Positions 1 to 6,224 of a DNA stretch of 10,156 nt are shown in pieces. Under the pieces are notes generated by a model. That model saw nothing but the letters and a program-made list of their open reading frames with translations, did not search any database and was not told where the DNA came from. The position numbers and the translations under genes are program-made. Source of the stretch: JBHJHK01 sp050330975 (GTDB lineage: Bacteria; Pseudomonadota; Gammaproteobacteria; Competibacterales; Competibacteraceae); contig JBHJHK010000118.1 of the NCBI GenBank assembly GCA_050330975.1, positions 1 through 10,156 on the forward strand, written 5' to 3'. Numbering within the stretch: the stretch's first letter is position 1; every line of letters starts with the position of its first letter.

Positions 1-923
1 GGATGCTCCCCCAGCCCGGCGACGGAGATGGCGGCTCCGGCGTTGAGGGCGACGCTGCCGCGGGCGGGGCCCGGGCGGCCTTCCAGGGCGTGGCGCAGCA
101 GGACGCGACTCTCGGCGGGGGCATCCACCTGGAGGGGGGTCAACGACTGGCGAGGCAGCTGAAAATCTTCTGGGATGATGGTATAAGAACGGACCTCATC
201 ATCCCTGAGTTCGGCGACCCAGGTGGGGGCGGCCAGGCTGATCTCATCGAGGCCATCTTCGCTGTGGACCACCATCACATGGCGGCTGCCCAACTGCTGG
301 AGCACCCGGGCCAAGGGCTCCACCCAGTGGCGGGCAAAAACCCCTATGACCTGGTTGGGGGCACCGGCGGGGTTGGTCAAAGGCCCCAGGAGGTTGAATA
401 GGGTACGGGCACCCATTTCCCGGCGAGGGCCGATGGCGTGGCGCATGGCGCTGTGGTGGGCGGGGGCGAACAGAAAACCCACCCCCACCCGCTGGATGCA
501 GTCCGCCACCAAGGCTGGGGCCAAGTCTAGACGGCAGCCGGCGGCTTCGAGGACGTCGGCGCTCCCCGAGCGGCTCGAGGCCGCCCGGTTGCCGTGCTTG
601 GCCACCTGGGCGCCGGCGGCGGCGGCCACCAGGGCGCTGGCAGTGGAGATATTAAATGTTCGGGTGCCATCGCCCCCGGTGCCGCAGGTATCTACCAAAT
701 GGGGGGCGGCCACCGTGATCCGGGTGGCCAGCCGCCGCATGACGCCGGCGGCGGCGGCGATCTCGTCGACGGTTTCCCCCTTCATGGCCAAGCCCACCAG
801 AAAGCCGCCGATCTGGGCTCCTGTGGCGCTGCCGGTCATGATCAACTCCATGACTTGGGTCATGGCGGCGGCGTCCAACGACTTGTGGGCCATCACCGTG
901 CGAATGGCCGTGGGCATATCCAT
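1..923 (-). CDS. trpD: Anthranilate phosphoribosyltransferase (3' end cut by window edge)
   Basis: TrpD transfers the phosphoribosyl group of PRPP to anthranilate, the second step of tryptophan synthesis, in the cytoplasm. About 307 codons are visible; the family is usually about 340-350 residues, so a short C-terminal piece lies off the left edge. Visible signatures are DTCGTGGDG (residues 78-86, PRPP-binding loop), FNISTASA (90-97), KHGNRA (109-114) and SGSADVLEAAG (119-129), followed by a conserved RREMGARTLFNLLGPLTNPA stretch. The ATG at 923 lies 5 nt beyond the trpG stop and is preceded by GGAGGGG at 8-nt spacing; a second in-frame ATG at 917 is less well spaced. The close spacing to trpG implies co-transcription and probably coupled translation. 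No frameshift or missing motif was seen. trpC would be expected next, outside the window. Confidence 0.96.
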   Translation of the reverse strand, partial: MDMPTAIRTVMAHKSLDAAAMTQVMELIMTGSATGAQIGGFLVGLAMKGETVDEIAAAAGVMRRLATRITVAAPHLVDTCGTGGDGTRTFNISTASALVAAAAGAQVAKHGNRAASSRSGSADVLEAAGCRLDLAPALVADCIQRVGVGFLFAPAHHSAMRHAIGPRREMGARTLFNLLGPLTNPAGAPNQVIGVFARHWVEPLARVLQQLGSRHVMVVHSEDGLDEISLAAPTWVAELRDDEVRSYTIIPEDFQLPRQSLTPLQVDAPAESRVLLRHALEGRPGPARGSVALNAGAAISVAGLGEH

Positions 924-928
924 GACGC

Positions 929-1567
929 TCACCCCTCCACCGCAGCGACGCCGGCCTCGATCCCGTCCCGGGGCTGGAGGGGCAGACCGTGGGCGGCGAG
1001 GAAGTTGGCCAACAGAGCGTGGCCACAGCCCGTGAGAATGGACTCGGGGTGGAATTGCACCCCCTCCAGGGGGTAGTCCCGATGGCGCAGCCCCATGATT
1101 TCCTCGGGCTCACCCAAGGCGTCCACCGTCCAGGCCGTGACTTCCAGGGCGTCGGGCAAAGTGGCGCGCTCCACCACCAACGAGTGGTAGCGCGTGGCTT
1201 CAAAGGGGTTGGGCAAGCCCTTGAACACCCCGGTATTGGCGTGGTAGATCAACGACGTCTTGCCGTGCATCACCCGCCTGGCCCGCACCACCCGCCCGCC
1301 AAAGGCCTGGCCGATGGCCTGGTGGCCCAAGCACACCCCCAGCAGCGGTAGCTCGCCGCGACAATGGGCCACGAGGGACAACGAAATCCCGGCCTCATCG
1401 GGGGCCCCTGGACCCGGCGATAGCACGATGGCCCGGGGACCCAAGGCCATGACCGCTGGAGGGTCTAAGTGGTCATTGCGGACCACGTGTACCGCGGCCC
1501 CCAGTTCCCCGAGGTATTGCACCAAGTTGTAGGTGAACGAATCGTAGTTGTCGATCATGACAATCAC
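929..1567 (-). CDS. trpG: Anthranilate synthase component II (glutamine amidotransferase)
   Basis: TrpG releases ammonia from glutamine and passes it to TrpE for anthranilate formation. It is a class I glutamine amidotransferase of 212 residues, a normal length for a stand-alone TrpG. With the GTG start, the triad is Cys79 (LLGVCLGHQ), His173 and Glu175 (VQFHPES). MIDNYDSFTYNLVQ at residues 4-17, SPGPG (50-54) and the MHGKTS loop (100-105) are also typical. The usual annotation might start at the ATG at 1558, but the purine run GGGGG (1577-1581) is 18 nt from that ATG and only 9 nt from the GTG at 1567. The GTG start also gives the family's common N-terminus of three residues before MIDNYDSF. 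It lies 14 nt after trpE. Some TrpG proteins also serve PabB in folate synthesis; whether this one does cannot be told here. Confidence 0.96.
   Translation of the reverse strand: MIVMIDNYDSFTYNLVQYLGELGAAVHVVRNDHLDPPAVMALGPRAIVLSPGPGAPDEAGISLSLVAHCRGELPLLGVCLGHQAIGQAFGGRVVRARRVMHGKTSLIYHANTGVFKGLPNPFEATRYHSLVVERATLPDALEVTAWTVDALGEPEEIMGLRHRDYPLEGVQFHPESILTGCGHALLANFLAAHGLPLQPRDGIEAGVAAVEG
932..938 (-). promoter_or_regulatory. Ribosome binding site of trpD
   Basis: GGAGGGG on the minus strand, 8 nt before the ATG at 923, lies inside the last codons of trpG. It supports the 923 start and translational coupling of trpG and trpD. Confidence 0.75.
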
Positions 1568-1576
1568 AAGGCATAT

Positions 1577-1581
1577 CCCCC
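1577..1581 (-). promoter_or_regulatory. Ribosome binding site that favours a GTG start for trpG
   Basis: GGGGG followed by A on the minus strand sits just after the trpE stop codon (1582-1584). It is 9 nt before the GTG at 1567 and 18 nt before the ATG at 1558, which favours the GTG as the true start of trpG. Confidence 0.55.
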
Positions 1582-3066
1582 TTACAGGACGCCGCGGTCC
1601 AGGCCGCGGGCCGCCAGAGCCGCGGCGCGAAACAGCGCCCGGCGCTTGTTGAGGGTTTCCTCCCACTCGGTGGCGGGTTCGGAGTCGGCGACGATCCCAC
1701 CTCCGGCCTGGACGTGGAGCAACCCATCTTTGATGACCCCAGTGCGAATGGCGATGGCGGTGTCCATGTTGCCCGACCACGATACATAGCCCACCGCCCC
1801 GGCGTAGACCCCCCGCTTGACGGGTTCCAGCTGGTCGATGATTTCCATGGCTTTGATCTTGGGGGCGCCGCTCAGGGTTCCCGCCGGCAACGTGGCCCGC
1901 AGGACGTCGATGGGGCCCAGGCCCTGACGCAGTTGACCGGTGACATTGGAGACGATGTGCATCACGTGGGAATAGCGCTCGACGACCATTTGGTCGGTGA
2001 CCTGGACGCTGCCGATGTCGGCGATGCGTCCCACGTCGTTGCGCCCCAAATCGATGAGCATCAAATGTTCGGCCCGCTCTTTGGGGTCGCTCAACAGTTC
2101 CCGCTCCAGGGCCAGGTCTTCGGCTTCGGTTTGCCCCCGGGGCCGGGTGCCGGCGATGGGGCGCACGGTGACCACCCCGTCTTCCAGGCGCGCCAGGATC
2201 TCCGGGGACGAGCCCACCACGGCGAAGTCCTGGAAGTCGAAAAAGTACATGTAGGGGGAGGGATTGAGGGTGCGCAACGCCCGATAGAGGTCCAAGGGCG
2301 GGGCGGCGAGGGCCAGTGTCATGCGCTGGGAGGGCACCACCTGCATGCAGTCCCCGGCCTCGATGTGGGTTTTGATCCGCTCCACGGCCGCCATATACCC
2401 CTCCCGGGTAAAGGTGGAGCGAAAGTCGCCCTCGTCCACGACCACCGAGGGCGAGGGTTCGGGGTAGGCCCCGGGGCGGCGCAGGGTGGCGAGCCATTGG
2501 TCCAAGCGCTGCTGGGCCTTGGGATAGGCCCCTTCCAGGGCGGGATCCACTAGGGTGATGAGGGTGGCCATCCCCGACAAATTGTCGTAGACCACTACGT
2601 CCTCCGAGACCAACAGCAAAATATCCGGGGTATCCAAGGGGTCTTCGTTGGGACAAACGGCCAGGCGAGGCTCGATGTAGCGAATGGTGTCGTAGCCAAA
2701 ATAGCCCACCAAACCGCCGATAAACCGCGGCAGCCCCGGAACCGTCGGCACCCGGTAGCGGGCCTGGTAGGCCTCGATCCACGCCAAAGGGTCAGGGGTG
2801 GTCTGGCGTTCCACCACTTCCAAGCTGTGCTCTACGGTGATGCTCTTGCCGCGCACCCGGATGATCTTGCGGCACGGCAGGCCGATAAAGGAGTAGCGCC
2901 CCCACTTTTCCCCGCCGTGGACTGATTCCAGCAGGTAGCTATAGGGGGCGGTGGCGAGCTTTCGGTACAGGCTCAAGGGGGTGTCGAAGTCGGTCAGCAC
3001 CCGTCGATAGACGGGGATACGACCGTAGCCCTGGGCCACCAGGGCATCGAATTCACTGCGGTCCAT
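1582..3066 (-). CDS. trpE: Anthranilate synthase component I
   Basis: TrpE converts chorismate plus ammonia (supplied by TrpG) to anthranilate and pyruvate, the committed and feedback-inhibited step of tryptophan synthesis. The protein is 494 residues, usual for the family. The N-terminal domain has LLES (45-48), the element that binds tryptophan for feedback inhibition, then GRYSFIG and GGLVGYFGYDTIRY. The C-terminal chorismate-binding domain has GDCMQVVPSQR (about 235-245), PIAGTRPRG (about 300), DLGRNDVGRI (about 338), TLSGAPKIKAMEII (about 394-407) and GGGIVADSEP (about 453). TLSGAPK and the DLGRND block separate it from salicylate or isochorismate synthases, and the adjacent trpG and trpD argue for TrpE over PabB. 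I chose the ATG at 3066 because AAGGAA lies about 6 nt upstream. The frame stays open to 3126, but that extension is unlike the family. Confidence 0.97.
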   Translation of the reverse strand: MDRSEFDALVAQGYGRIPVYRRVLTDFDTPLSLYRKLATAPYSYLLESVHGGEKWGRYSFIGLPCRKIIRVRGKSITVEHSLEVVERQTTPDPLAWIEAYQARYRVPTVPGLPRFIGGLVGYFGYDTIRYIEPRLAVCPNEDPLDTPDILLLVSEDVVVYDNLSGMATLITLVDPALEGAYPKAQQRLDQWLATLRRPGAYPEPSPSVVVDEGDFRSTFTREGYMAAVERIKTHIEAGDCMQVVPSQRMTLALAAPPLDLYRALRTLNPSPYMYFFDFQDFAVVGSSPEILARLEDGVVTVRPIAGTRPRGQTEAEDLALERELLSDPKERAEHLMLIDLGRNDVGRIADIGSVQVTDQMVVERYSHVMHIVSNVTGQLRQGLGPIDVLRATLPAGTLSGAPKIKAMEIIDQLEPVKRGVYAGAVGYVSWSGNMDTAIAIRTGVIKDGLLHVQAGGGIVADSEPATEWEETLNKRRALFRAAALAARGLDRGVL

Positions 3067-3192
3067 GGACGTTTCCTTGGGGCGGAGGGGGGCGCTTAGA
3101 ACAAGGGGTGGGGTGGGCGACGCCATCGGTCGTCGCGCCCACGGAAAGGGTGCCCTGGAGATGCCACGGTGCCATCGTTCATGGATCTGAGT
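3067..3192 (-). promoter_or_regulatory. trpE leader region with a hairpin
   Basis: These 126 nt separate gph from trpE, far more than the other gaps in the cluster, so an internal promoter or leader control is possible. On the minus strand TGGGC...GCCCA and GACG...CGTC form a 9-bp stem with a 2-nt bulge and an 8-nt loop (3114-3141). A 28-codon frame, ATG at 3182 to TAA at 3096-3098, spans the hairpin and has one Trp codon within it. There is no Shine-Dalgarno before that ATG and no run of Trp codons, and only a short U-poor stretch follows the hairpin. A classical Trp-peptide attenuator is therefore not shown; the element stays unassigned. Confidence 0.3.
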
Positions 3193-3900
3193 TTACCCCA
3201 GACCCCGGACCTGGGCCAACAGCGCCGCCAACGCCTCCAGGGAGGGCACCACGGCGTCGGGCTGGGCTTCTTCGATGGGGCGGCGGTGGTTGTAGCCGTA
3301 GGGCACCGCCACAACGCCACAACCGGCCCGACGCGCCGCCTGGACGTCGCTGATGGAGTCCCCCACCATGAGGAGGCGATCCACGGCCACCCCCAGGCGC
3401 TCGGCGGCCAGGAACACAGGGGCCGGGTCGGGTTTTTTGGCGTTGGCACAGTCCCCCCCCACCACGGTGGCCAAGTGGGCGCCGAAGGGAAAGTGGGCCA
3501 CCAGGGCTCGGGCCGCCGCCGTGGGCTTGTTGGTGACACAGGCGAGGGGGTAACCCGCCTCGGCCAGGGCTGCCAACCCCGCCTCCACCCCGGGATAGGG
3601 CGCGGTGTGGACCACGAGGAAGCGCCGGTAGAAGTCGTAGAACAACGGGCGAGCCCGCTCCACGAGTTCCGGTGGGGCCTGGCCATCGAGGTCAAAGGTC
3701 AACGCCCGATGGAGCAGGCGCTCGGCGCCGTTGCCCACCCATTGGCGCACCCGCTCCACCCCGGCTTTGGCGCGCCCTAGGGCTTCTAGGGTGGCATCGA
3801 CGGCCAAGGCCATGTCGGGGGCGCTGTCCACCAGGGTGCCGTCGAGGTCCAGCAGCACCGCGTCAACGGCGGCTAGGTCAAGGGGGGGAATCGCTGTCAC
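3193..3900 (-). CDS. gph: Phosphoglycolate phosphatase (HAD superfamily)
   Basis: Gph dephosphorylates 2-phosphoglycolate to glycolate, removing a product of DNA end repair and, in autotrophs, of Rubisco oxygenation. All four HAD motifs are present: LLDLDGTLVD with Asp18 nucleophile and Asp20, CVTNKP with Thr123, Lys156 in KKPDP, and MVGDSISD with Asp181 and Asp185. The helical cap (about residues 27-100) includes WVGNGAERLLHRAL, typical of Gph. The length of 235 residues is slightly below the common 225-255 range's upper half. No suitable ATG exists; the GTG at 3900 has GGGAGG 7 nt upstream and starts just before VDAVLLDLDGT. An in-frame ATG at 4089 would give an N-terminal extension unlike the family and overlap the divergent ilvE promoter zone. 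A gph-trpE order is common in gammaproteobacteria, often with rpe before gph; rpe is absent here. Substrate preference is inferred from family and context. Confidence 0.92.
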   Translation of the reverse strand: MTAIPPLDLAAVDAVLLDLDGTLVDSAPDMALAVDATLEALGRAKAGVERVRQWVGNGAERLLHRALTFDLDGQAPPELVERARPLFYDFYRRFLVVHTAPYPGVEAGLAALAEAGYPLACVTNKPTAAARALVAHFPFGAHLATVVGGDCANAKKPDPAPVFLAAERLGVAVDRLLMVGDSISDVQAARRAGCGVVAVPYGYNHRRPIEEAQPDAVVPSLEALAALLAQVRGLG

Positions 3901-3907
3901 GACAATG

Positions 3908-3913
3908 CCTCCC
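3908..3913 (-). promoter_or_regulatory. Ribosome binding site that sets the gph GTG start
   Basis: GGGAGG on the minus strand lies 7 nt before the GTG at 3900. It is the best Shine-Dalgarno in the region and decides the start of gph in the absence of a usable ATG. Confidence 0.65.
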
Positions 3914-3995
3914 TGGCACGGGCCAGGACGAGAGAGGAAGGAGACCACGGGGAATCGCGGGGTGTTCGGCAGCGCGGTGGCCGCGCTACTCCCCC

Positions 3996-4026
3996 GGGAC
4001 AAATTGTGCTGAAATGAAAGTTTAAC
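3996..4026. promoter_or_regulatory. AT-richer core of the gph/ilvE divergent intergenic region, candidate promoter zone
   Basis: This is the only clearly AT-richer stretch in the 221-nt gap between the divergent gph and ilvE. On the plus strand GGGACA (3996-4001) and TTTAAC (4021-4026) each match sigma-70 consensus at 4 of 6 positions, but the 19-nt spacer is long. On the minus strand CACAAT (4008-4003) is a weak -10 without a good -35. A loose inverted repeat CGACGG (4047-4052) / CCGTCG (4070-4075) lies downstream towards ilvE. Promoters must lie in this gap if both sides are transcribed from it, but exact elements are not established. Confidence 0.3.
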
Positions 4027-4121
4027 CCACTGTCTCTGGGATGGCACGACGGCCCGCCCCCGAGGTGGACCGTCGCCCCACAACTCCACCGATATCCCGA
4101 CGATTGCGAGGAATTCACTCC

Positions 4122-5045
4122 ATGTCCATGGCCGACCGCGATGGTTTCATCTGGCTCGACGGCGAAATGGTGCCCTGGCGCGAGGCCAAGGTCCACGTGT
4201 TGACCCACACCCTCCACTACGGCCTGGGGGTGTTCGAGGGCATCAGGGCCTATAAAACCCAACGGGGCTGCGCCATTTTTCGCCTGGACGCCCACACCAA
4301 GCGGCTGTTTGAGTCGGCCCACATCTTGGGGATGAAACTCCCCTACGACCGGGCCACCGTCAACGAAGTCTGCCGGGCAGTGCTGCGGGACAACGGCCTG
4401 TTTGACGGCGGCTACATCCGCCCCATGTGCTTTTACGGTTCCGAGGGCATGGGCATCCGCGCCAGCAACCTCAAGGTCCACATGATGGTGGCCGCTTGGA
4501 ACTGGCCCGCCTATCTTGGGGATGACGCCTTGGTCAACGGCATCAAGGTCAAGGTGTCGTCCATTATGCGCCACCACGTCAACGCCGCCTTTTGCAAGGC
4601 CAAGGCCAATGGCCACTACATCAACTCCACCTTGGCCCTCCACGAGGCCATCAACCACGGCTACGACGAAGCGCTGATGTTGGATCCCCACGGCTATGTC
4701 TCCGAGGGGACTGGGGAAAACTTGTTTATCGTCCGCGATGGGGTCTTGTACACCCCGCCCCTCCAGTCGGTGCTAGAGGGCATCACCCGCAGCACCATCA
4801 TCCGCTTTATCCGCGACGAGGGCATGGAGGTCCACGAGCGCAACATCACCCGGGACGAAGTCTACATCGCCGATGAGGCGTTTTTCACCGGCACCGCCGC
4901 CGAGGTGACCCCTATCCGTTCCGTGGACGGCCGCCAGGTGGGCAGTGGCCACCGGGGACCCATCACCGAGCGCTTGCAAAACCTCTATTTCGACCAGGTC
5001 AACGGTCGCCGCGAAGCCTATCCCGAGTGGTTGACCTACCTGTGA
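4122..5045 (+). CDS. ilvE: Branched-chain amino acid aminotransferase
   Basis: IlvE is a PLP-dependent fold-type IV aminotransferase that interconverts leucine, isoleucine and valine with their 2-oxo acids, using glutamate/2-oxoglutarate. The protein is 307 residues, matching the short bacterial IlvE type. Visible features are WLDGEMVPW near the N-terminus, LHYGLGVFEGIRAY (31-44), RPMCFYG (100-106), the Schiff-base lysine Lys161 within KAKANGHYINS (159-169), SEGTGENLF with Glu195 facing the PLP ring nitrogen, and FFTGTAAEVTPIRSVDG near the C-terminus. These fit IlvE better than D-amino-acid transaminase or aminodeoxychorismate lyase. The ATG at 4122 has GAGGAA 8 nt upstream; a second ATG at 4128 is also possible, and the frame is open back to 4041. 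It is divergent from gph and followed 19 nt later by waaF, a neighbour pair also seen in pseudomonads. Confidence 0.95.
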   Translation: MSMADRDGFIWLDGEMVPWREAKVHVLTHTLHYGLGVFEGIRAYKTQRGCAIFRLDAHTKRLFESAHILGMKLPYDRATVNEVCRAVLRDNGLFDGGYIRPMCFYGSEGMGIRASNLKVHMMVAAWNWPAYLGDDALVNGIKVKVSSIMRHHVNAAFCKAKANGHYINSTLALHEAINHGYDEALMLDPHGYVSEGTGENLFIVRDGVLYTPPLQSVLEGITRSTIIRFIRDEGMEVHERNITRDEVYIADEAFFTGTAAEVTPIRSVDGRQVGSGHRGPITERLQNLYFDQVNGRREAYPEWLTYL

Positions 5046-5064
5046 TGCCCGCCCCTGGCCTCGG

Positions 5065-6126
5065 GTGGGCCAGCCACCCTTGACGGCGGCAACTCTCGTG
5101 GTGGGTCCGGCCTGGGTGGGGGATATGGTCATGGCCCAGAGCTTGTTCAAACGCCTCAAAGCCGCCGATCCCCTGGCAGCCGTAGACGTCGTCGCCCCCC
5201 CCTGGAGCGCCCCCCTGTTGGCCAGGATGCCCGAGGTGCGCCGCGCTTGGCCCCTGGCGGTGGCCCACGGCGAATTGGCCTTGGCCCGTCGCCGCCAACT
5301 GGGGCTGGCCCTGCGGGACCATTACAGCTGGGCCATCGTCTTGCCCCGATCCCTCAAAGCCGCCCTCGTACCCGCCGTGGCCGCCATACCCCGGCGCACG
5401 GGTTACTGGGGGGAAGGACGGTTTAAGCTCCTCACCGACCCCCGCTTTTTGGACCGCCGCCTGGCCACCACCGTCCAGCGCTTTGTGGCTTTGGCAGAGC
5501 CCCCGGGCACTTGGCCCCCCCCGGCGGCGCCGCACCCGCGGCTCATGGCGGATCCCCACCACGCCCGAGCCACCGCTGAAGCCCTGGGCCTCGCCCTGGA
5601 GCAACCGGTGGTAGTCCTGGGCCCCGGGGCCGAGTACGGCCCCGCCAAGCGCTGGCCCGGCGAACACTTTGCCACCTTGGCGACTCGGCTGGCCGCCGAC
5701 GGCTACGGGGTATGGCTGCTGGGCTCAGCCCGGGATCGCCCCCTGGCCAGCGCCATCGCCGCCGCCGTCGAAGGGAGAAAACCCCGAAGAGGTGGGGACA
5801 CGGGTCTTGTGGACCTCACCGGCCGCACCACCCTGCCCCAAGCCCTGGACCTGTTGTCGTTGGCCGCGGCGGTGGTGTGTAACGATTCGGGGCTCATGCA
5901 CCTGGCCGCCGCCCTAGAGCGGCCCGTCGTCGCCCTCTACGGGCCCTCGGACCCCGGCCACACCCCGCCTTTGTCAGACCGCGCCCAGACGGTGGCCCTG
6001 GATCTGCCCTGCCGTCCCTGTCACCGGCGGCGTTGCCCCCTGGGCCACCAGCGCTGCCTCCAGGGGTTGCTGCCCGACCATGTGGCCCGCCATCTGGCCT
6101 TGGCCTTGGCCCACCACACCCCCTGA
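5065..6126 (+). CDS. waaF: ADP-heptose:LPS heptosyltransferase II
   Basis: WaaF adds the second L-glycero-D-manno-heptose to the LPS inner core at the cytoplasmic face of the inner membrane. The protein is a GT-B, GT9-family glycosyltransferase of about 353 residues, against about 348 in E. coli. Signatures are GPAWVGDMVMAQSL (14-27) with Asp20 in the usual catalytic position, GAEYGPAKRWP (188-198) with conserved Lys195, DLTGRTTLPQALDLL, CNDSGLMHLAAAL and ALYGPSDP in the ADP-heptose-binding half, and a late Cys cluster (CRPCHRRRCPLGHQRC) of the kind found in WaaF rather than WaaC. The start is uncertain: there is no ATG near the expected N-terminus. GTG at 5065 is 19 nt after ilvE; TTG at 5080 is an alternative that better fits the family's short N-terminus. 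Neither has a strong Shine-Dalgarno, so coupling to ilvE translation is plausible. No waaC or waaG follows in this window. Confidence 0.93.
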   Translation: MGQPPLTAATLVVGPAWVGDMVMAQSLFKRLKAADPLAAVDVVAPPWSAPLLARMPEVRRAWPLAVAHGELALARRRQLGLALRDHYSWAIVLPRSLKAALVPAVAAIPRRTGYWGEGRFKLLTDPRFLDRRLATTVQRFVALAEPPGTWPPPAAPHPRLMADPHHARATAEALGLALEQPVVVLGPGAEYGPAKRWPGEHFATLATRLAADGYGVWLLGSARDRPLASAIAAAVEGRKPRRGGDTGLVDLTGRTTLPQALDLLSLAAAVVCNDSGLMHLAAALERPVVALYGPSDPGHTPPLSDRAQTVALDLPCRPCHRRRCPLGHQRCLQGLLPDHVARHLALALAHHTP

Positions 6127-6224
6127 GCCCGGGCCTCGGGTGATGGCCACCCGCAACGCCGCACCCCACCGAAGCACCGCCCCAGCCAACAAAACGCTAC
6201 ACCTGCCATCAGCGGAGACATTCC
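6127..6224 (+). other. Intergenic gap between waaF and maeB
   Basis: These 98 nt hold the maeB ribosome binding site (GGAG, 6214-6217). A short AC-rich stretch (about 6187-6204) is the least GC-rich part and could hold a maeB promoter, but I see no convincing -35/-10 pair and no terminator hairpin with a T-run. Confidence 0.4.

Noticed and set aside
223..1035. Plus-strand open frame of 270 codons
   Set aside because: It is antisense to trpD, whose full set of motifs is on the minus strand; the plus-strand product is Arg/Pro/Ala-rich without a domain.
1714..2553. 279-codon open frame antisense to trpE
   Set aside because: The composition is rich in Gly, Asp and His, typical of the reverse complement of GC-rich coding DNA, and trpE is intact on the other strand.
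929..2782. Open frame of 617 codons on the minus strand running through trpE and trpG
   Set aside because: Only its last 212 codons (trpG) look like a protein. The upstream part lies in another frame of trpE and is Gly/Arg/Pro-rich, as out-of-frame GC-rich DNA usually is.
3096..3182. 28-codon frame as a classical trp leader peptide
   Set aside because: It has only one Trp codon, no tandem Trp, no ribosome binding site and no T-run terminator after the hairpin; kept only as a low-confidence part of the leader.
3901..4089. N-terminal extension of gph to the ATG at 4089
   Set aside because: The extra 63 residues have no family match by eye and would overlap the ilvE upstream region; the GTG at 3900 has a good ribosome binding site.
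3897..4691. 264-codon minus-strand open frame over ilvE
   Set aside because: It overlaps the well-supported ilvE and continues past the gph start; the translation has no family features.
5045..5083. ATG overlapping the ilvE stop (TGATG) as the waaF start
   Set aside because: The frame reaches TGA after 12 codons and is not the waaF frame.
5995..6070. Cys/His cluster of WaaF as a novel metal site
   Set aside because: A Cys-rich segment of this form near the C-terminus is a known feature of WaaF-type heptosyltransferases, so it supports the call rather than being new.
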